The notes under the pieces: generated by a model
What the model was told of the DNA's origin: nothing
Seen by the model: the letters and a program-made list of their open reading frames with translations, nothing else
Database searches by the model: none
Translations under genes and position numbers: made by a program
From: Chitinophagaceae bacterium PMP191F
GTDB lineage: Bacteria; Bacteroidota; Bacteroidia; Chitinophagales; Chitinophagaceae
DNA: 64,000 bases
Direction of reading: 5' to 3'
Assembly: GCA_001302245.1 (NCBI GenBank)
Contig: LGYU01000003.1
Location: forward strand, 62,001-126,000
Shown: piece by piece, positions 23,129 through 32,590 of the stretch
Numbering within the stretch: position 1 is the stretch's first letter
Layout of the letters: each line of letters starts with the position of its first letter

Positions 23129-23578
23129 ATGCCTAATAATGAAACCCGGCTCATTCTTGCAGACGATGATCCTGATGATTATTCCTTTTTTCAGGAGGCA
23201 TTGCAAGAGCTTGGCGTTTCTGTACAATTGCAGTATTGTGAAAACGGCGCTACCCTGATGCAGTTACTATCTGCTTCACAAAACCGGGAACTGCCGGAAA
23301 TTCTTTTCCTCGATCTGAATATGCCCCGTAAAAGCGGGTTCGACTGTCTGAAAGAGATCAGGGGTGATAAAAGATTCAGCGGCATTGATGTGGTAGTGAT
23401 CTCCACTTCCTATGAACCCGAAATTGTTCACCTGCTTTACGAAAACGGGGCAGACCGCTACATAGTCAAACCCTGTACGTTTGCTGATCTGAAAAAAGTG
23501 ATCCACCAGGTATTCAGGCTCAAAAGCCGGGCTGGTCTTAAAAGCAACTCAAAAAGCGACTTTGTACTACAACCGTAA
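23129..23578 (+). CDS. Single-domain response regulator
   Basis: A 149-residue CheY/Rcp1-like receiver: acidic cluster DDDPDD at 12-17, phospho-acceptor D62 (ILFLDLNMPRKSG), T/S switch in VVISTSYE and Lys in RYIVKPC. No output domain. The length includes a 15-residue basic tail. The ATG at 23129 is chosen since it places the first beta strand at the N-terminus. The stop overlaps the start of the kinase by one base (TAATG), so they are coupled and probably form one phosphorelay. Confidence 0.93.
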   Translation: MPNNETRLILADDDPDDYSFFQEALQELGVSVQLQYCENGATLMQLLSASQNRELPEILFLDLNMPRKSGFDCLKEIRGDKRFSGIDVVVISTSYEPEIVHLLYENGADRYIVKPCTFADLKKVIHQVFRLKSRAGLKSNSKSDFVLQP

Positions 23579-25563
23579 TGACCGATATGCCGCAAACAAT
23601 GTCAGCAGATGAGCTTGAATGGTTACTCCGGCACACATTGCAACAGGTGCCGGTGGGTATTGCTATTCTGCATGGACGTGATTATATTATTGATTCTGCG
23701 AACGATGCTTATCTGCAGATTGTGGACCGGACTGCAGAAGAGGTTATCGGCAAATCGTTGTTTACGGCTTTGCCCGAAGTAAAAGAATCTGTCTCCGGGC
23801 TGCTGGATGGTGTAATGAGCACCGGTAAACCTTATCACGGTTTTGAATTTCCTGTAACACTCAACAGGTATGGCCAAGCAGAGCTGACCTATTTCAATTT
23901 TGTATATCAGCCCTTAAAAAAACGGGATGGAGAAATTGCAGGTATTATTGTGGTGGCCAATGAAGTTACCACACAGGTAAAGACCAAGCAGTTATTGGAA
24001 GAACGCGGCCGCGTATTTCATGGTATGGTGATGAACGCACCCATTGCGATGGCCATACTGAGAGGAGAGCGTCATGTAATTGAATTGGCCAACACTTTTT
24101 TACTGGAAAAGATCTGGCGCAAAAAGAATGAAGAGGTAGTTGGCAGAAGTATACTGGATGTATTTCCGGAACTGGCCACCCAGAAATATCCTGCGCTGCT
24201 GGACAGGGTTTTCCAAACGGGTATTACATACCAGGAAAAAGAATCGCATGCCCTGGTGGAAAGCGGTGACGGTCCCAGAGACTTTTACCTGGATTATGAA
24301 TATGCCCCGTTGTTTGGAGAGCTGGGTAAAGTGACCGGTATCATGATCACGGTGTACGATGTTACAGAAAAGGTAATAGTACATCGTGAGCTGGAAGATG
24401 CCAACGAAAAATTCCGGCAGGCTGTGGATTTTGCAGGTATCGCCAACTGGGAGCTGGACCTGGTGAATCACAGCATTCAGTACAGTCCCCGGCTGATGGA
24501 AATATTTGGCTGGCCTCCTGATACAATAATCACCCACGAGCAACTTCGCGGACAACTTTTACCGGAAGATTCACCTTCTGTACTGTCGGCTTTTAAAGAA
24601 GCCCTGCAAAAAGGTTGTTATACATACGAAGCACGCATCCGCAAACCCGACAGGAGTGTATCCTGGATTAAAACACTGGGACGCGTATTCTACAACCAGC
24701 ATGGAGAAGCAGTTCGTATCATCGGCACCCTGCGCGACATCAGCGAAGAGAAGATGTTTGCACAGGAAATGGAGCGGCAGGTAAATGAAAGGACCAGGGA
24801 ACTGGCCGATAAAAATGCAGCTTTGGAAAAAATGAATGCCGATCTGCAAACCTATGCCTACATCTCCAGCCATGACCTGCAGGAACCCCTGCGTAAAATA
24901 CAGATGTTCTCCAGCAGGATCATTGACCGTGATCTGCCACAGCTTTCACCGGCCGGTGCAGATGATTTCCGCCGTATTCAGAATGCAGCACATACCATGC
25001 AGGTGCTGATCAAAGACCTGCTGGCTTACACAAGAATGAGTACCGGTGAAAAGATGTTTGAAACAACCGACATCAACCTCTTGATGGAATCGGTACGTGA
25101 AGCGTTGAAAGAACAACTGGACAGCAGGCAGGTAAAACTAAAAACACAGGATCTGGGGAAAGCCTATGTAATCCCTTTCCAGTTCAAACAACTGCTCATA
25201 AACCTGTTAAGCAACTCCATCAAATTTACCCGTGCTGATGTTACTCCTGAGATCGAAGTACATGCAACGATTGTAAAAGGCGATACCCTTCATTTTGCTG
25301 GTGCCGATAAACACATCAACTATTACCACCTGGCTGTATCAGACAATGGTATCGGGTTTGAACCCATCTATAAGGAAAAGATCTTTGAGATCTTCCAGAA
25401 ACTGAACAACCGCAGTAGCTACAACGGTACCGGGATAGGCCTTGCCATTGTAAAGAAAATTGCGGAAAACCATAACGGGTTTGTTTCCGCCAGCAGCGAA
25501 TTGGGACAGGGGGCGCATTTCCATATCTACATTCCCGAACTAACACAGCAACCCCGTTTGTAG
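23578..25563 (+). CDS. PAS-domain hybrid-less histidine kinase
   Basis: A 661-residue soluble kinase: three PAS domains (about 15-130, 145-265, 275-395), a coiled coil, a HisKA domain with YAYISSHDLQEPLRKIQMF (His432) and a HATPase domain (NLLSNSIKFTR, DNGIGFEPIYKEKIFEIFQK, GTGIGLAIVKKI). No membrane helix, so cytoplasmic. PAS-rich kinases of this phytochrome-like group, with a small Rcp1-like receiver encoded in front, are common in Bacteroidota. Signal unknown; a chromophore-binding GAF domain is not present. Confidence 0.92.
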   Translation: MTDMPQTMSADELEWLLRHTLQQVPVGIAILHGRDYIIDSANDAYLQIVDRTAEEVIGKSLFTALPEVKESVSGLLDGVMSTGKPYHGFEFPVTLNRYGQAELTYFNFVYQPLKKRDGEIAGIIVVANEVTTQVKTKQLLEERGRVFHGMVMNAPIAMAILRGERHVIELANTFLLEKIWRKKNEEVVGRSILDVFPELATQKYPALLDRVFQTGITYQEKESHALVESGDGPRDFYLDYEYAPLFGELGKVTGIMITVYDVTEKVIVHRELEDANEKFRQAVDFAGIANWELDLVNHSIQYSPRLMEIFGWPPDTIITHEQLRGQLLPEDSPSVLSAFKEALQKGCYTYEARIRKPDRSVSWIKTLGRVFYNQHGEAVRIIGTLRDISEEKMFAQEMERQVNERTRELADKNAALEKMNADLQTYAYISSHDLQEPLRKIQMFSSRIIDRDLPQLSPAGADDFRRIQNAAHTMQVLIKDLLAYTRMSTGEKMFETTDINLLMESVREALKEQLDSRQVKLKTQDLGKAYVIPFQFKQLLINLLSNSIKFTRADVTPEIEVHATIVKGDTLHFAGADKHINYYHLAVSDNGIGFEPIYKEKIFEIFQKLNNRSSYNGTGIGLAIVKKIAENHNGFVSASSELGQGAHFHIYIPELTQQPRL

Positions 25564-25566
25564 CGG

Positions 25567-26298
25567 CTATGAACAGGAGGAAACGGTCATCAATTCAGCC
25601 CATTCCAGTCCTGCAGGCAATTTGCTTCTGCTGAATTCAATATGTATCACTCTTCTTGGCTGATGATTAAGCGTACGGCCCGATGCATGCAGCAACAGGG
25701 GTTTCATAATCATTACACCACCTTTGGGCACAGTACATACAACAGCTGTTTCATCTTTCAGATCAATAGATTCCGGTCTGCGGATACCATTCAGGTGTGA
25801 ACCTGGAATGACGCGGAGAGCGCCATTGCTATGGTCTGTTGCATCAAGATGAATGCGGATGGTAAAATTGTCCTGCAGAATATCCAGCGGGGGCTGTACC
25901 GCATACTGGTTGTGTTTGATGGTCCACGGACCATAACCGGCTGTATCCACCTTTTTGTTTACAGAGATCGTAAGGTCCTGGTGCCAGGGTACAAACCAGT
26001 TAGAATCACCGGGCTTATCAAAATAAATAGACTTCACTACAAAAAAGTCATCTCCGGAAAGCCTGGCTACCAGTTGTTTCAGCACATCATTAAACACAAT
26101 ATCAGCAGCATCCGGCACCTCCCGGAAGAATTGCCGGATAGCAAAAAGATCCTTTGTTTTGCGGAATGCAGGTCTGGATGTATCCGTAACAGATAACAGG
26201 GAGAGTAGATGCATTATCTCTATGTCTGTATACACAGCATCAATCACCGCAAAACCATCACGGTTAATCTGCTCTCCGGGCAAAATATAATCAGTCAT
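25567..26298 (-). CDS. Phytanoyl-CoA dioxygenase (PhyH) family protein
   Basis: A 243-residue Fe(II)/2-oxoglutarate oxygenase of the PhyH group. Iron ligands: HxD in VPWHQDLT and the distal His in MKPLLLHASG; the 2-oxoglutarate Arg is likely in QPRRVIHIEF. NGALRVIPGSHLNG is also typical. The substrate is unknown. The start at the ATG 26298 gives MTDYILPGEQINRDGFAV, the usual beginning. The stop is 4 bp from that of the kinase gene on the other strand (convergent). Confidence 0.9.
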   Translation of the reverse strand: MTDYILPGEQINRDGFAVIDAVYTDIEIMHLLSLLSVTDTSRPAFRKTKDLFAIRQFFREVPDAADIVFNDVLKQLVARLSGDDFFVVKSIYFDKPGDSNWFVPWHQDLTISVNKKVDTAGYGPWTIKHNQYAVQPPLDILQDNFTIRIHLDATDHSNGALRVIPGSHLNGIRRPESIDLKDETAVVCTVPKGGVMIMKPLLLHASGRTLNHQPRRVIHIEFSRSKLPAGLEWAELMTVSSCS

Positions 26299-26328
26299 CT
26301 TTACTGCTGTTTGTAGCAAAAGCCGGTA

Positions 26329-26895
26329 CTATGCGCGAATATAATTCAAGGCCACTTCGCCATTGGCAAACTGGTGGCATGTCAGCAACCGGAGTTTTGC
26401 TTTACGTGTATCATCGGTAAATAAGGGAATGCCCTTGCCAAAAATAACGGGATTGATAAATATCCAGTAACTGTCTATCAGGTCAGCCTGCATCAGAAGC
26501 CGGGCAACTGAAGGACTGCCAAAAATGAGTATATCCTTACCGGGTTGTTTTTTCAGATCGCTTACCTGTTGCTGAATATCTTTACTGATCACGATGGTAT
26601 TGTCTGGCAGTTCACCAGTCATTGTTTGTGACGCCACCATTTTGACAGCTTGATTATACCATCCGGAATAGGTCATTTCGCCCTCCGTAGCACCGGCACG
26701 TTCACCGGCAGCAGGCCAGTAGCTGTTCAGCAACTGGTAAGAGATGCGTCCAAACAATGCAGTGTCTGCACTTTTCGTCAAATTACTCACAAACCGGAGA
26801 TTCTCTTCACCGGCAGGAAAATCATTCAATTCTCCCTGTGTACCGGCAACAAATCCATCCATGGAAAGATGTACCAGTAAAGCCAGTTTACGCAT
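26329..26895 (-). CDS. DHFR/RibD-C family reductase
   Basis: A 188-residue protein of the dihydrofolate-reductase-like RibD C-terminal group: LALLVHLSMDGFVAG, DTALFGRISYQLL, PDNTIVISKDI, DILIFGSPSVARLLMQADLID, and FGKGIPLF. It is expected to bind NADPH. Such proteins are annotated as dihydrofolate reductase family but are rarely true DHFRs. It lies 31 bp upstream of the PhyH gene on the same strand and could be in an operon with it. Confidence 0.88.
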   Translation of the reverse strand: MRKLALLVHLSMDGFVAGTQGELNDFPAGEENLRFVSNLTKSADTALFGRISYQLLNSYWPAAGERAGATEGEMTYSGWYNQAVKMVASQTMTGELPDNTIVISKDIQQQVSDLKKQPGKDILIFGSPSVARLLMQADLIDSYWIFINPVIFGKGIPLFTDDTRKAKLRLLTCHQFANGEVALNYIRA

Positions 26896-26929
26896 ATTTG
26901 ACCGGTTTTTATAGTATATAATCGTGGTA

Positions 26930-27850
26930 CTATACGTTGGTATAATCAGTCTTCTTCAGCTTATTGGCCTTCAGATAAATATATTCCCGCTGTGCATCTA
27001 TCACGATATTGAAACGCTTCAGGATATCACCTCCCATAACACTCATTTTCTGTCTTCCGATAGCACCATCAAAAAAGCCTACCGGTACATCGGTCAGTTT
27101 TTCATTGCCAATGATCAATACAGGCAGAATAGCTTTTTTGGTTTTCAGCACATTGCCATAAGAATCTTTCAGTTGTTTTTCATCAATGATCTTTAACTGA
27201 TCAGCCAGTTTATTTTCATTGGAAAATTTATCATCAAACAGTATTCCACCAGAGTATCCCGAATGAATCAGGAATTTATTGGAAAATGTATTGTTGCCGA
27301 TTGTGCAGCTTGCCTCCACAAACATCATGCTGCGCTCAAAGGTTAATTTAAGCTTTTCGTAGTTTTTAACCTTGACAGGTAAAGCCGCACTGACAGTAAT
27401 GAGCTTTTTATCAAAATCAATTTCTATCACCTTATTCTCAAAAAGATTGGGTCCGAACTTTCCATCTGTGTGAGGACCGGAATTCTTATTCTCCCATATC
27501 TCAACATGATTCCAGCTTTGTGCGCCTATCTGCAACAGGTTACTTTTGCTGAAGCGGGAAGTATTGTCTGCACCTCCCCAGCTTTTTACACTGTCTGCAC
27601 CCGCAAAAACAATCGTAGACAATCTTTTAACAGCATCTTCGGTAAGCGTTACATCATCCGCAGCGGTATGGAACATTAACTGTACGGTATCTTTATTATT
27701 CAGGATAGCCTGTACAGAAAGATTATTACGATCTGTTAACTGAAATGGGATGGTATATGTTTTTTCTGCTGCTGTTTTCTTCTCCTGTGCGTGAACAGTT
27801 TGCGTGCATAAAGACAATACTGCAAATGCGTAAAATGTAATTTTGCTCAT
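26930..27850 (-). CDS. Exported pepsin/retropepsin-fold protein, both catalytic Asp positions occupied by His
   Basis: A 306-residue protein with a signal peptide (ends TVHAQ). Two lobes with the aspartyl-protease pattern are seen: VQLMFHTAADDVTL (residues 56-69) and NKFLIHSGYSGGILF (191-205), plus the family trait FFDGAIGRQKMSVMGGDILKRFNIVID. In proteases of this group the first words are DTGA and D(S/T)GxSG. Here the Asp of both motifs is His (His61, His196). Symmetric replacement suggests a retained, different function, not decay. No catalytic activity as an aspartyl protease is expected. Confidence 0.8.
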   Translation of the reverse strand: MSKITFYAFAVLSLCTQTVHAQEKKTAAEKTYTIPFQLTDRNNLSVQAILNNKDTVQLMFHTAADDVTLTEDAVKRLSTIVFAGADSVKSWGGADNTSRFSKSNLLQIGAQSWNHVEIWENKNSGPHTDGKFGPNLFENKVIEIDFDKKLITVSAALPVKVKNYEKLKLTFERSMMFVEASCTIGNNTFSNKFLIHSGYSGGILFDDKFSNENKLADQLKIIDEKQLKDSYGNVLKTKKAILPVLIIGNEKLTDVPVGFFDGAIGRQKMSVMGGDILKRFNIVIDAQREYIYLKANKLKKTDYTNV

Positions 27851-27876
27851 TTTGGTTGTTTTGGTGCATTACTAAC

Positions 27877-27884
27877 CAAATATA
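27877..27884 (-). promoter_or_regulatory. TAnnTTTG -7 element
   Basis: TATATTTG on the minus strand, a full match, 26 bp upstream of the ATG at 27850. No -33 element at the usual distance. Confidence 0.5.
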
Positions 27885-27953
27885 AGCAACTGCGCCCATC
27901 ATCCGCAGACGGCAAATGATTATTCAGATTGTTCTTATCTTGCAAAAAGATAC

Positions 27954-30677
27954 TTACCAGGGCTGTTCTGTCAACGAATTACTATAACCGGTAAGCAGTG
28001 TAACCGGAAATTGCCGGATAACATCCTGTAATGCCAATACACCATTGGTCCTGATAACCTCTCCCGTACATTCATTTTTCCATCTCACCGGTATTTTCTC
28101 CGGCAATATTACCAGTACGTTATTCAATGCATCGGGTTTCATACGCCCGTTTGCATCCATATACAACACCGGTTGCAGAGGTGCTATTACTATTGCATAT
28201 GAGGCCTGGTAATGCCGGGCAAATGCAATGATTGGCTGACCGGGTACTGAAAGTTGCAAAGGGATATAATCACCCTGTAAAAAAACATCCGGGTATTGCC
28301 TGCGGCACTGCAATACCTTGCGGATAAGGAACATTTTCTGCACACCCGTTAAACGGTTTTCATGCAGGTAATGCAACAGTTCTTCTGCCGGGCCTTTTTC
28401 CAGCTCAATAAGTTGTTCCAGGTGTTTTTTATAACCGGTATAATCCACCGGTGTTCTGTTATCGGGATCTACGTACGCCAGGTCAAACAATTCACTTCCC
28501 CGGTAAATATCAGGTATACCCGGAGCTGTCATTTTCAGTAATGCCTGTACCAGGGAAGGCAGGCAGGCATAATTGCAAACCTTTTTCACAAAAGGCAGTA
28601 ACCGGCTGATAAAACTATGCTGACCATCCAATATGCGATCAATAAAACCAATACAGGCTGTTTCATAGAGTTCATCAGGATCAGCCCAATTACTGTTTAC
28701 TTTTGCCTCCCGCACCATTTTGATAAAATAGGCTTTCAGCCTGTCGCGGAATGTATCTGTCACTACAAGATTTTCTGGAAAGCCACCGATAAGCGATTGA
28801 TAAATAAAGTATTCGTCATTGCATGAAGGAGCGGGAGCATTATGTACCCTCGTGCGCAGGGTAGCATTCAATTGCATCCAGCCTGTTACGTTATGGCTCC
28901 ATTCTTCTGCCAGTTCTGCCAGTACATTGATACGCATCCTGGCATCTTCACCCCGTTTGGTATCGTGTGTGGAAGTAGCATTCATGGAATGTGGTGTACC
29001 TCGTAACCGGGCCTGCATTTTGTGGTGAAACTCCTGTATGGTTTCACCCAGCACAGCAGGGGAGTCGCCTACTTCTTCATGCGAGATTAACGGGTTAAAA
29101 ATATAGAATGCTGTATCCTCCACACCTTTTGCGGTTAAAGGACCCGTAAACTGCATCAGTCGTTTAATAAACAATAACCTGTTTGTCTGCAATGCTTCAT
29201 CTGCATCTTCTGCGGTAAACAATTGCTGTAGCTGCTGTAACAGGCCAGTTAACTGAGGTGCTTCAGTATAAGCCCTGTTAAATGCATGGGTAATAACCTG
29301 TTGCTGTTCCGGTTCCAGCGGTATACGTTCAGGATAAATGCGGTATGCCGGTAAACTGCACATGAACGCTTTCAAACCTTCTGCAAGTTGTTGCTGTTGC
29401 ATGCCTGGCGACTGTAGATTCAAGGTAAAGAACAATGTTACCAGGTTATCCAGCTCCCCCTGCATATGGTTTTCCAGCATCTTCTTTTTACTGTCGTACA
29501 CCAGGTCTTTATAAGCAGGGATCTCCGGCATCAGCGAGTGATAGAACGCGGAAAGCTTTGCCGCGCCTTTCCGGTTGGTAAGCAACTGATTGGTATAGGC
29601 AAGAAATTCATAACCACTGGTACCTTCTAATTTCCATGATGCCGGAAGCACTTCCCGGCCACTCAGTATCTTTTCAGCAATGATATAACAATCGTTGCCG
29701 AACAGGTTTCGCAACCTGTTAATATACTGTTCAGGATCATACAGCCCATCAATATGATCAATCCGCAATCCCTGTATCAGACCTTTACTATACAATGAAT
29801 GGATCAACCGGTGATATTCCGTGAAAACATTGTCATTTTCCATTGCCAGGCAAATAAGGCTGTTCACTGTAAAGAACCGGCGATAGTTGATACGGCGATC
29901 TGTTTCCCGCCAGCAGGTAAAAATATAATGCTGCTGTTGCAGCAACAGGTTCAGCAATATCTTATCCTGGTTCACCAATGTTACTGCCTGTTGTATTTGC
30001 GTTGCAATAGTATCATCGCTTTCCACTGCAGACAGGAATTGTTGTTTCCTGTTGCTCCAGCTTTCTATACATGCCGGTTGCAATCCTTCCTGTTGCAGCA
30101 ATAACAGTTGCTGCCTGGCAGCAGACCTTGCCGGCAACAGGCCGGCCACCAAAGCATAGCCACTTACTGACAGGGGGAATCCGTTTATTGTAAACCCGTT
30201 TACGGCATTGAATTGCAATTGCAGTACGCCTTTTTCTATGCTTTGCGCTACACTATCAGCCAGAAATGGCGCCATCAACCGGCCTTTTAAATGTTCATCA
30301 GGATGTTGCCAGTTGATATCAAAATACCGGTAGTACTCAGATAAAGCGCCCCGCTCCAGTACATCCATCAGTCTTCTATTGGCGGCAGAATAGGTCATGT
30401 GGTTGGGCACAATATCCTGTATCCAGCCCATGTGTTTTTCCTTCAGCCAGGCAGCCAGTTTTTCCAGTTCGTGCTGTGTACCTATTTCAGGATTGATGTA
30501 ATGCGGGTCTGCCACATCATATCCATGCATACTGCCACTTTCTGCCTGCAGAACAGGAGAGGCATATATATGCGTAATGCCCAGTGTATGCAGGTAATCC
30601 AGTATCTGTTCAAGATCTTTAAATGTAAACGACTGGTGTAGCTGTACCCTGTAAGTGGCCAGCGGAATGTTTGTCAT
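27954..30677 (-). CDS. treY: Malto-oligosyltrehalose synthase
   Basis: A 907-residue GH13 enzyme that isomerises the reducing-end alpha-1,4 bond of maltodextrin to the alpha-1,1 bond of trehalose. Motifs: ATYRVQLHQSFTF at the N-terminus, GYDVADPHYINPEIG, QDIVPNHMTY, the nucleophile region GLRIDHIDGLYDP (about 302-314), acid/base region IIAEKILSGREVLP (about 329-342) and NATSTHDTKRGEDARMRINV. The length is normal. The start overlaps the treZ stop by 4 bp (ATGA). Cytoplasmic. A glycogen debranching gene (treX), the usual third partner, is not in the window. Confidence 0.97.
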   Translation of the reverse strand: MTNIPLATYRVQLHQSFTFKDLEQILDYLHTLGITHIYASPVLQAESGSMHGYDVADPHYINPEIGTQHELEKLAAWLKEKHMGWIQDIVPNHMTYSAANRRLMDVLERGALSEYYRYFDINWQHPDEHLKGRLMAPFLADSVAQSIEKGVLQLQFNAVNGFTINGFPLSVSGYALVAGLLPARSAARQQLLLLQQEGLQPACIESWSNRKQQFLSAVESDDTIATQIQQAVTLVNQDKILLNLLLQQQHYIFTCWRETDRRINYRRFFTVNSLICLAMENDNVFTEYHRLIHSLYSKGLIQGLRIDHIDGLYDPEQYINRLRNLFGNDCYIIAEKILSGREVLPASWKLEGTSGYEFLAYTNQLLTNRKGAAKLSAFYHSLMPEIPAYKDLVYDSKKKMLENHMQGELDNLVTLFFTLNLQSPGMQQQQLAEGLKAFMCSLPAYRIYPERIPLEPEQQQVITHAFNRAYTEAPQLTGLLQQLQQLFTAEDADEALQTNRLLFIKRLMQFTGPLTAKGVEDTAFYIFNPLISHEEVGDSPAVLGETIQEFHHKMQARLRGTPHSMNATSTHDTKRGEDARMRINVLAELAEEWSHNVTGWMQLNATLRTRVHNAPAPSCNDEYFIYQSLIGGFPENLVVTDTFRDRLKAYFIKMVREAKVNSNWADPDELYETACIGFIDRILDGQHSFISRLLPFVKKVCNYACLPSLVQALLKMTAPGIPDIYRGSELFDLAYVDPDNRTPVDYTGYKKHLEQLIELEKGPAEELLHYLHENRLTGVQKMFLIRKVLQCRRQYPDVFLQGDYIPLQLSVPGQPIIAFARHYQASYAIVIAPLQPVLYMDANGRMKPDALNNVLVILPEKIPVRWKNECTGEVIRTNGVLALQDVIRQFPVTLLTGYSNSLTEQPW

Positions 30678-32488
30678 AGTGCCTTATTTGTATCAAGAAT
30701 GATAAAACCATAATGCTCCAGAGTCAATACATCACCCGGTTGCACTGCGAGATCTGTTGCTCCTGCTACTGAATCATATATCTTTTTACCGGCAAAAGCC
30801 TCAGCTTCCCATTGCAAAGCAACAGGTGAAAAATTCATTACACTCAGCAATACTGCCGGTCCGTGAAAGCGTTTCAGGATCAATAATCCATTGGTAGTAC
30901 TACGCACTTCCATACCTTCTCTGCCTGTATATTGCATAGCAGGGTGCTCTTTCCGCAAACGGATCAGGAAACGATAACATTCCAGCAATGCTTTATTCTT
31001 TTCACTGCTGGTATTCCATGAAAGCACACATTGCTCAAATGTTTCCACTGCCTGCGGATCAGTAAAATCTTCCTGGTGTTTAAAACTGGCAAATTCGGCC
31101 TTACGTCCTTTGCGTACCTGTTCAACCAGCGAATTGTCTGTATGGCTGATAAAGAACAGGAAGGGATTTTCCTCACCATACTCTTCACCCATAAACAACA
31201 TGGGTATATACGGCGACAACAATACCGCCGCCGCCATCAGTTTTACGCTTTCTGCAGAAAGCAGTTTACTGATCCTGTCGCCCAGCAGGCGATTGCCTAC
31301 CTGGTCGTGGTTTTGTGTAAACACCACAAACTGATCATAAGGATTGACTGTAGTAACTCCAAAATAGCGTTTACGGTGCTGGGAATACTGCCCGCTGTAA
31401 ACATAGGTATCCCTGTAAGCCCTTTCAACATGTTCTATGCTGCCAAAATCTTCATAATAACCATTCACTTCACCGGTTAGCAGCGCATGCAGTGCATGGT
31501 GAAATTCATCCAGCCATTGGCCGTCAAAACCATAACCTCCCGATTGCACGGGATTGATATATCGTGGATTGTTCAGGTCTATTTCAGCGATCAGTACTTT
31601 CTTTCTGCCCGTATGCTGTTCCAGCTCACGTACCCTTTGCTGTAATGCCTCAATAAAATGTAGCGAGCTGTTATCAGCTATGGCATGTACAGCATCCAGC
31701 CGTAATCCGTCTATATGAAAATCATCCAGCCACATCAATGCATTCTGGATAAAATAGTCACGCACACCAAAACTCCATGCATCATCAAAATTCATGGCAT
31801 GTCCCCAGAAAGTATTGTACCTGTCTGTATGATATGGTCCGTAGTGTGAAGTATAATTGCCTTCAGGCCCCAGGTGGTTGTATACCACATCCAGGATTAC
31901 TGCAATGCCATGTGCATGCGCTTCATTTACCAGCTTTTTCAACTCCTCTATACCACCGTATGAATATTGTACGGCAAAGGGATACACACCATCATATCCC
32001 CAGTTGCGCGAACCGGGAAACTGTGCTACCGGCATTATTTCAATGGCAGTAATGCCCAGTTGTTGCAGGTAAGGCAGTTTTTCACGGATGCCATTAAAAT
32101 TACCCTGTGGCGTAAAAGTGCCGGTATGGATCTCGTAAATGATCATATCACGCAAAGCCATTCCTTTCCAGTCATGATCAGTCCAGCCGGTATAGTTCCT
32201 GTCTGCCAGTATGGAAAAGCCGTGCACATCCGGTTGCTGTAACGATGCAGGATCGGGCAGTAAAAATTCATCATTCAGCCGGAAACGATACTTTACGCCT
32301 GGCTGAGCGCCATATACATCACCAGACCAATATCCTTTATCATTTCTTTGCAATGGAAATGCAGCCTGTACCGGCTGTTCTATTACCAGTTCCACCTTCT
32401 CAGCAAAAGGGGCCCATACCATACAGGTACACGGCCCCTGGTCATTGTAAAAAAAGCCGACCGTAAAAACTTCAACCATTTGTTGCAT
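30674..32488 (-). CDS. treZ: Malto-oligosyltrehalose trehalohydrolase
   Basis: A 604-residue GH13 enzyme that releases trehalose from maltooligosyl-trehalose made by TreY. An N-terminal CBM48-like domain (CTCMVWAPFAEKVELV) precedes the barrel: GYDGVYPFAVQYSYGG, DVVYNHLGPEGNY, nucleophile GLRLDAVHAIAD (about 259-270), acid/base LIAEIDLNNPRY (about 294-305), and FTQNHDQVGNR. The start chosen is the ATG at 32488; a second Met at 32479 is possible. First gene of the treZ-treY unit, separated from the GlxA-type regulator by a terminator. Confidence 0.96.
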   Translation of the reverse strand: MQQMVEVFTVGFFYNDQGPCTCMVWAPFAEKVELVIEQPVQAAFPLQRNDKGYWSGDVYGAQPGVKYRFRLNDEFLLPDPASLQQPDVHGFSILADRNYTGWTDHDWKGMALRDMIIYEIHTGTFTPQGNFNGIREKLPYLQQLGITAIEIMPVAQFPGSRNWGYDGVYPFAVQYSYGGIEELKKLVNEAHAHGIAVILDVVYNHLGPEGNYTSHYGPYHTDRYNTFWGHAMNFDDAWSFGVRDYFIQNALMWLDDFHIDGLRLDAVHAIADNSSLHFIEALQQRVRELEQHTGRKKVLIAEIDLNNPRYINPVQSGGYGFDGQWLDEFHHALHALLTGEVNGYYEDFGSIEHVERAYRDTYVYSGQYSQHRKRYFGVTTVNPYDQFVVFTQNHDQVGNRLLGDRISKLLSAESVKLMAAAVLLSPYIPMLFMGEEYGEENPFLFFISHTDNSLVEQVRKGRKAEFASFKHQEDFTDPQAVETFEQCVLSWNTSSEKNKALLECYRFLIRLRKEHPAMQYTGREGMEVRSTTNGLLILKRFHGPAVLLSVMNFSPVALQWEAEAFAGKKIYDSVAGATDLAVQPGDVLTLEHYGFIILDTNKAL

Positions 32489-32539
32489 ATAGCAGCATAC
32501 TAAAATGTTATGCCATGAACAATATCAGCCATAAAAAAT

Positions 32540-32564
32540 AAAAGCCCTGCATTGCAGGGCTTTT
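32540..32564 (-). terminator. Terminator downstream of the GlxA-type regulator
   Basis: AAAAGCCCTGCA/TGCAGGGCTTTT, perfect 12-bp arms around one base, with A- and T-runs; it isolates the regulator gene from treZ. Confidence 0.85.
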
Positions 32565-32590
32565 ACAATATCATTTATACAAACTGGTTA

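Noticed and set aside
22858-23136. 92-residue ORF upstream of the response regulator, and the long N-terminal extension of that regulator from 22982
   Set aside because: Not protein-like, and the receiver fold starts at the ATG 23129.
30399-32466. Several 70-100-residue ORFs antisense to treY and treZ
   Set aside because: They lie opposite two clear enzymes and show no protein features.
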